A DNA stretch of 6,909 nucleotides from Rhodoferax sp. UBA4127 (GTDB lineage: Bacteria; Pseudomonadota; Gammaproteobacteria; Burkholderiales; Burkholderiaceae_C). A model generated the notes under the pieces. The model had not been told where the DNA came from. It searched no databases and saw nothing but the letters and a program-made list of their open reading frames with translations. The stretch lies in assembly GCA_002381045.1 (NCBI GenBank), contig DFWT01000044.1:25849-32757 (forward strand), read 5' to 3'. Shown one piece after another: positions 5,682-6,909 of the stretch (positions within the stretch are counted from its first letter, which is position 1; each line of letters opens with the position of its first letter). The translations under genes and the position numbers were made by a program.

Positions 5682-6909
5682 ATGGCTGATTCATGGAAGC
5701 GGCGCGCCGCTGGGGTGCTGCTGCACCCAACCTCGTTGCCCGGCCCCCATGGTTCTGGCGACTTGGGACCGGAGGCGTACCACTTCGTTGAATGGCTGCA
5801 GGGTGCAGGCCAAACGCTTTGGCAAACCTTGCCCTTGGGACCTGTCGGCCCGGGCAATTCGCCTTACATGGGCAGTTCTGCGTTTGCTGGCAACCCCATG
5901 TTGGTGGCATTTGAACCCTTGGTACAACGAGGGTGGTTGAGTCCAGAGCGCCTTGACCGGGTCTGGGATGACACGCGGATTGACTACGACGCGCTCATAC
6001 CGTGGCGTTTGCAAAAACTGCGCGAAGCGTTTGCTGGGTTTGAGACCCTGGCTAGTCCACAGGAACGCGATGAGCTTGCGGCTTGGCGGCAAGCGCAGCA
6101 GGATTGGCTGGACGACTACGCGCTATTCATGGCGCTGGACCAGGCCTACAGCCCGGCCATCTGGCCAGAGTGGCCAACGGCCTTGGCGAAGCGTGAGCCG
6201 GCGGCGCTGTCTGGCGCGCGGCATGCGTACGGGCAAGAGATTGCATTTTGGTGTTTTGTGCAATGGCAATTTGAACGCCAATGGCAGGCTATCAAAAGCT
6301 ACGCCAATGGCAGAGGCATTCGGCTGGTAGGGGACTTGCCCATCTTTGTGGCGCACCACGGTTCAGACTGCTGGGCTAGGCCGGATCTTTATGCGTTGGA
6401 TGCCAGCGGCAACCCAAGCGTGGTGGCGGGTGTACCGCCAGACTTTTTCTCTGAGATTGGTCAACGCTGGGGCAACCCGCTCTACAACTGGGATGCCATG
6501 GCCCGCGATGGCTACCGCTGGTGGATTGAGCGGGTGCGCCGTCAGTTGCATTTGGCTGACGTGATCCGCATTGACCATTTCCGTGGGTTTGTGGACTACT
6601 GGGAAATTCCGGCTGATGAGCCGACAGCCGTGCGAGGCTGCTGGCGGCTTGGCCCGGGTGATGTACTGTTTGACGCCTTGCGCCAGGCCTTAGGCGACCT
6701 GCCGATCATTGCCGAAGACCTCGGGCTCATTACGCAGGAAGTGCATGCGCTGCGCCAGCGCACGGGCTTCCCCGGCATGCGCATCATGCAGTTTGCTTTT
6801 TCGGGCGATGCAAGCCATCCTTTTTTGCCAGAGAACTTTGAGCCCAATACGGTGGTTTACACAGGCACCCACGACAACGACACAGTGTTGGGGTGGTGGG
6901 ACAGTTGTA
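5682..6909 (+). CDS. malQ: 4-alpha-glucanotransferase (amylomaltase, GH77), C-terminus cut by window edge
   Basis: Amylomaltase cuts an alpha-1,4-glucan chain and rejoins it to another glucan or glucose, so it disproportionates maltodextrins. The frame stays open from 5682 to the right edge, giving 409 residues of a protein usually near 500-520. The N-terminus (RAAGVLLHPTSLPGPHGSGDLG, PLGPVGPGNSPYMGSSAFAGNP) is diagnostic of bacterial GH77. Further motifs are GDLPIFVAHHGSDCWA at about 217-232, GVPPDFFSEIGQRWGNPLYNW at 250-270 (the flexible loop usually reads PDYFSxTGQ), RIDHFRGF with nucleophile Asp298, IAEDLG with acid/base Glu345, and TGTHDND with Asp398. All three catalytic carboxylates are present. 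Residues are close to plant DPE1 and Thermus amylomaltase in layout, without the long N-terminal extension of enteric MalQ. It lies 58 bases after glgA, likely in the same operon, where it would recycle short glucans. Only the last quarter is unseen, so an intact gene is assumed, not shown. Confidence 0.96.
   Translation, partial: MADSWKRRAAGVLLHPTSLPGPHGSGDLGPEAYHFVEWLQGAGQTLWQTLPLGPVGPGNSPYMGSSAFAGNPMLVAFEPLVQRGWLSPERLDRVWDDTRIDYDALIPWRLQKLREAFAGFETLASPQERDELAAWRQAQQDWLDDYALFMALDQAYSPAIWPEWPTALAKREPAALSGARHAYGQEIAFWCFVQWQFERQWQAIKSYANGRGIRLVGDLPIFVAHHGSDCWARPDLYALDASGNPSVVAGVPPDFFSEIGQRWGNPLYNWDAMARDGYRWWIERVRRQLHLADVIRIDHFRGFVDYWEIPADEPTAVRGCWRLGPGDVLFDALRQALGDLPIIAEDLGLITQEVHALRQRTGFPGMRIMQFAFSGDASHPFLPENFEPNTVVYTGTHDNDTVLGWWDSC

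Noticed and set aside
5527..5940. A 137-codon plus-strand frame bridging the end of glgA and the start of malQ
   Set aside because: It overlaps the conserved ends of both genes in another frame, has no homology signal, and does not indicate a frameshift because glgA and malQ are each intact in their own frames here.

Overview
The window is GC-rich, and its protein sequences look like those of a proteobacterium, most likely a betaproteobacterium of the Burkholderiales (Comamonadaceae/Rhodoferax-like). That placement is inferred from protein character and gene order; no rRNA or other marker is present to fix it. There is no sign of phage, insertion sequences, CRISPR, tRNA or rRNA genes. Coding density is high.

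Layout: positions 1-974 hold the first 324 codons of prfC (peptide chain release factor 3) on the minus strand, cut by the window edge. Positions 975-1160 are a divergent intergenic region with two short perfect inverted repeats and a candidate extended -10 element. From 1161 to the end, four plus-strand genes form a tight glycogen (alpha-glucan) cluster: pgm (1161-2813), glgC (2887-4161), glgA (4175-5623) and malQ (from 5682, cut at the right edge). The gaps between these genes are 73, 13 and 58 bases, with no convincing terminator in any of them, so a single operon is likely.

The genes form a short pathway. Pgm interconverts glucose 6-phosphate and glucose 1-phosphate. GlgC activates glucose 1-phosphate to ADP-glucose and is the usual control point. 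GlgA polymerises ADP-glucose into alpha-1,4-glucan. MalQ rearranges and recycles alpha-1,4-glucan or maltodextrin chains. Branching (glgB), debranching (glgX) and phosphorylase (glgP) genes are not in the window and may lie downstream.

I found no new biological system; this is ordinary central metabolism plus a translation factor. The points most worth checking are the GlgC effector-site residues, several of which differ from the E. coli enzyme and suggest different allosteric control; the inverted repeats in the prfC-pgm divergent region; and the GTG start of prfC, which has no visible Shine-Dalgarno sequence.
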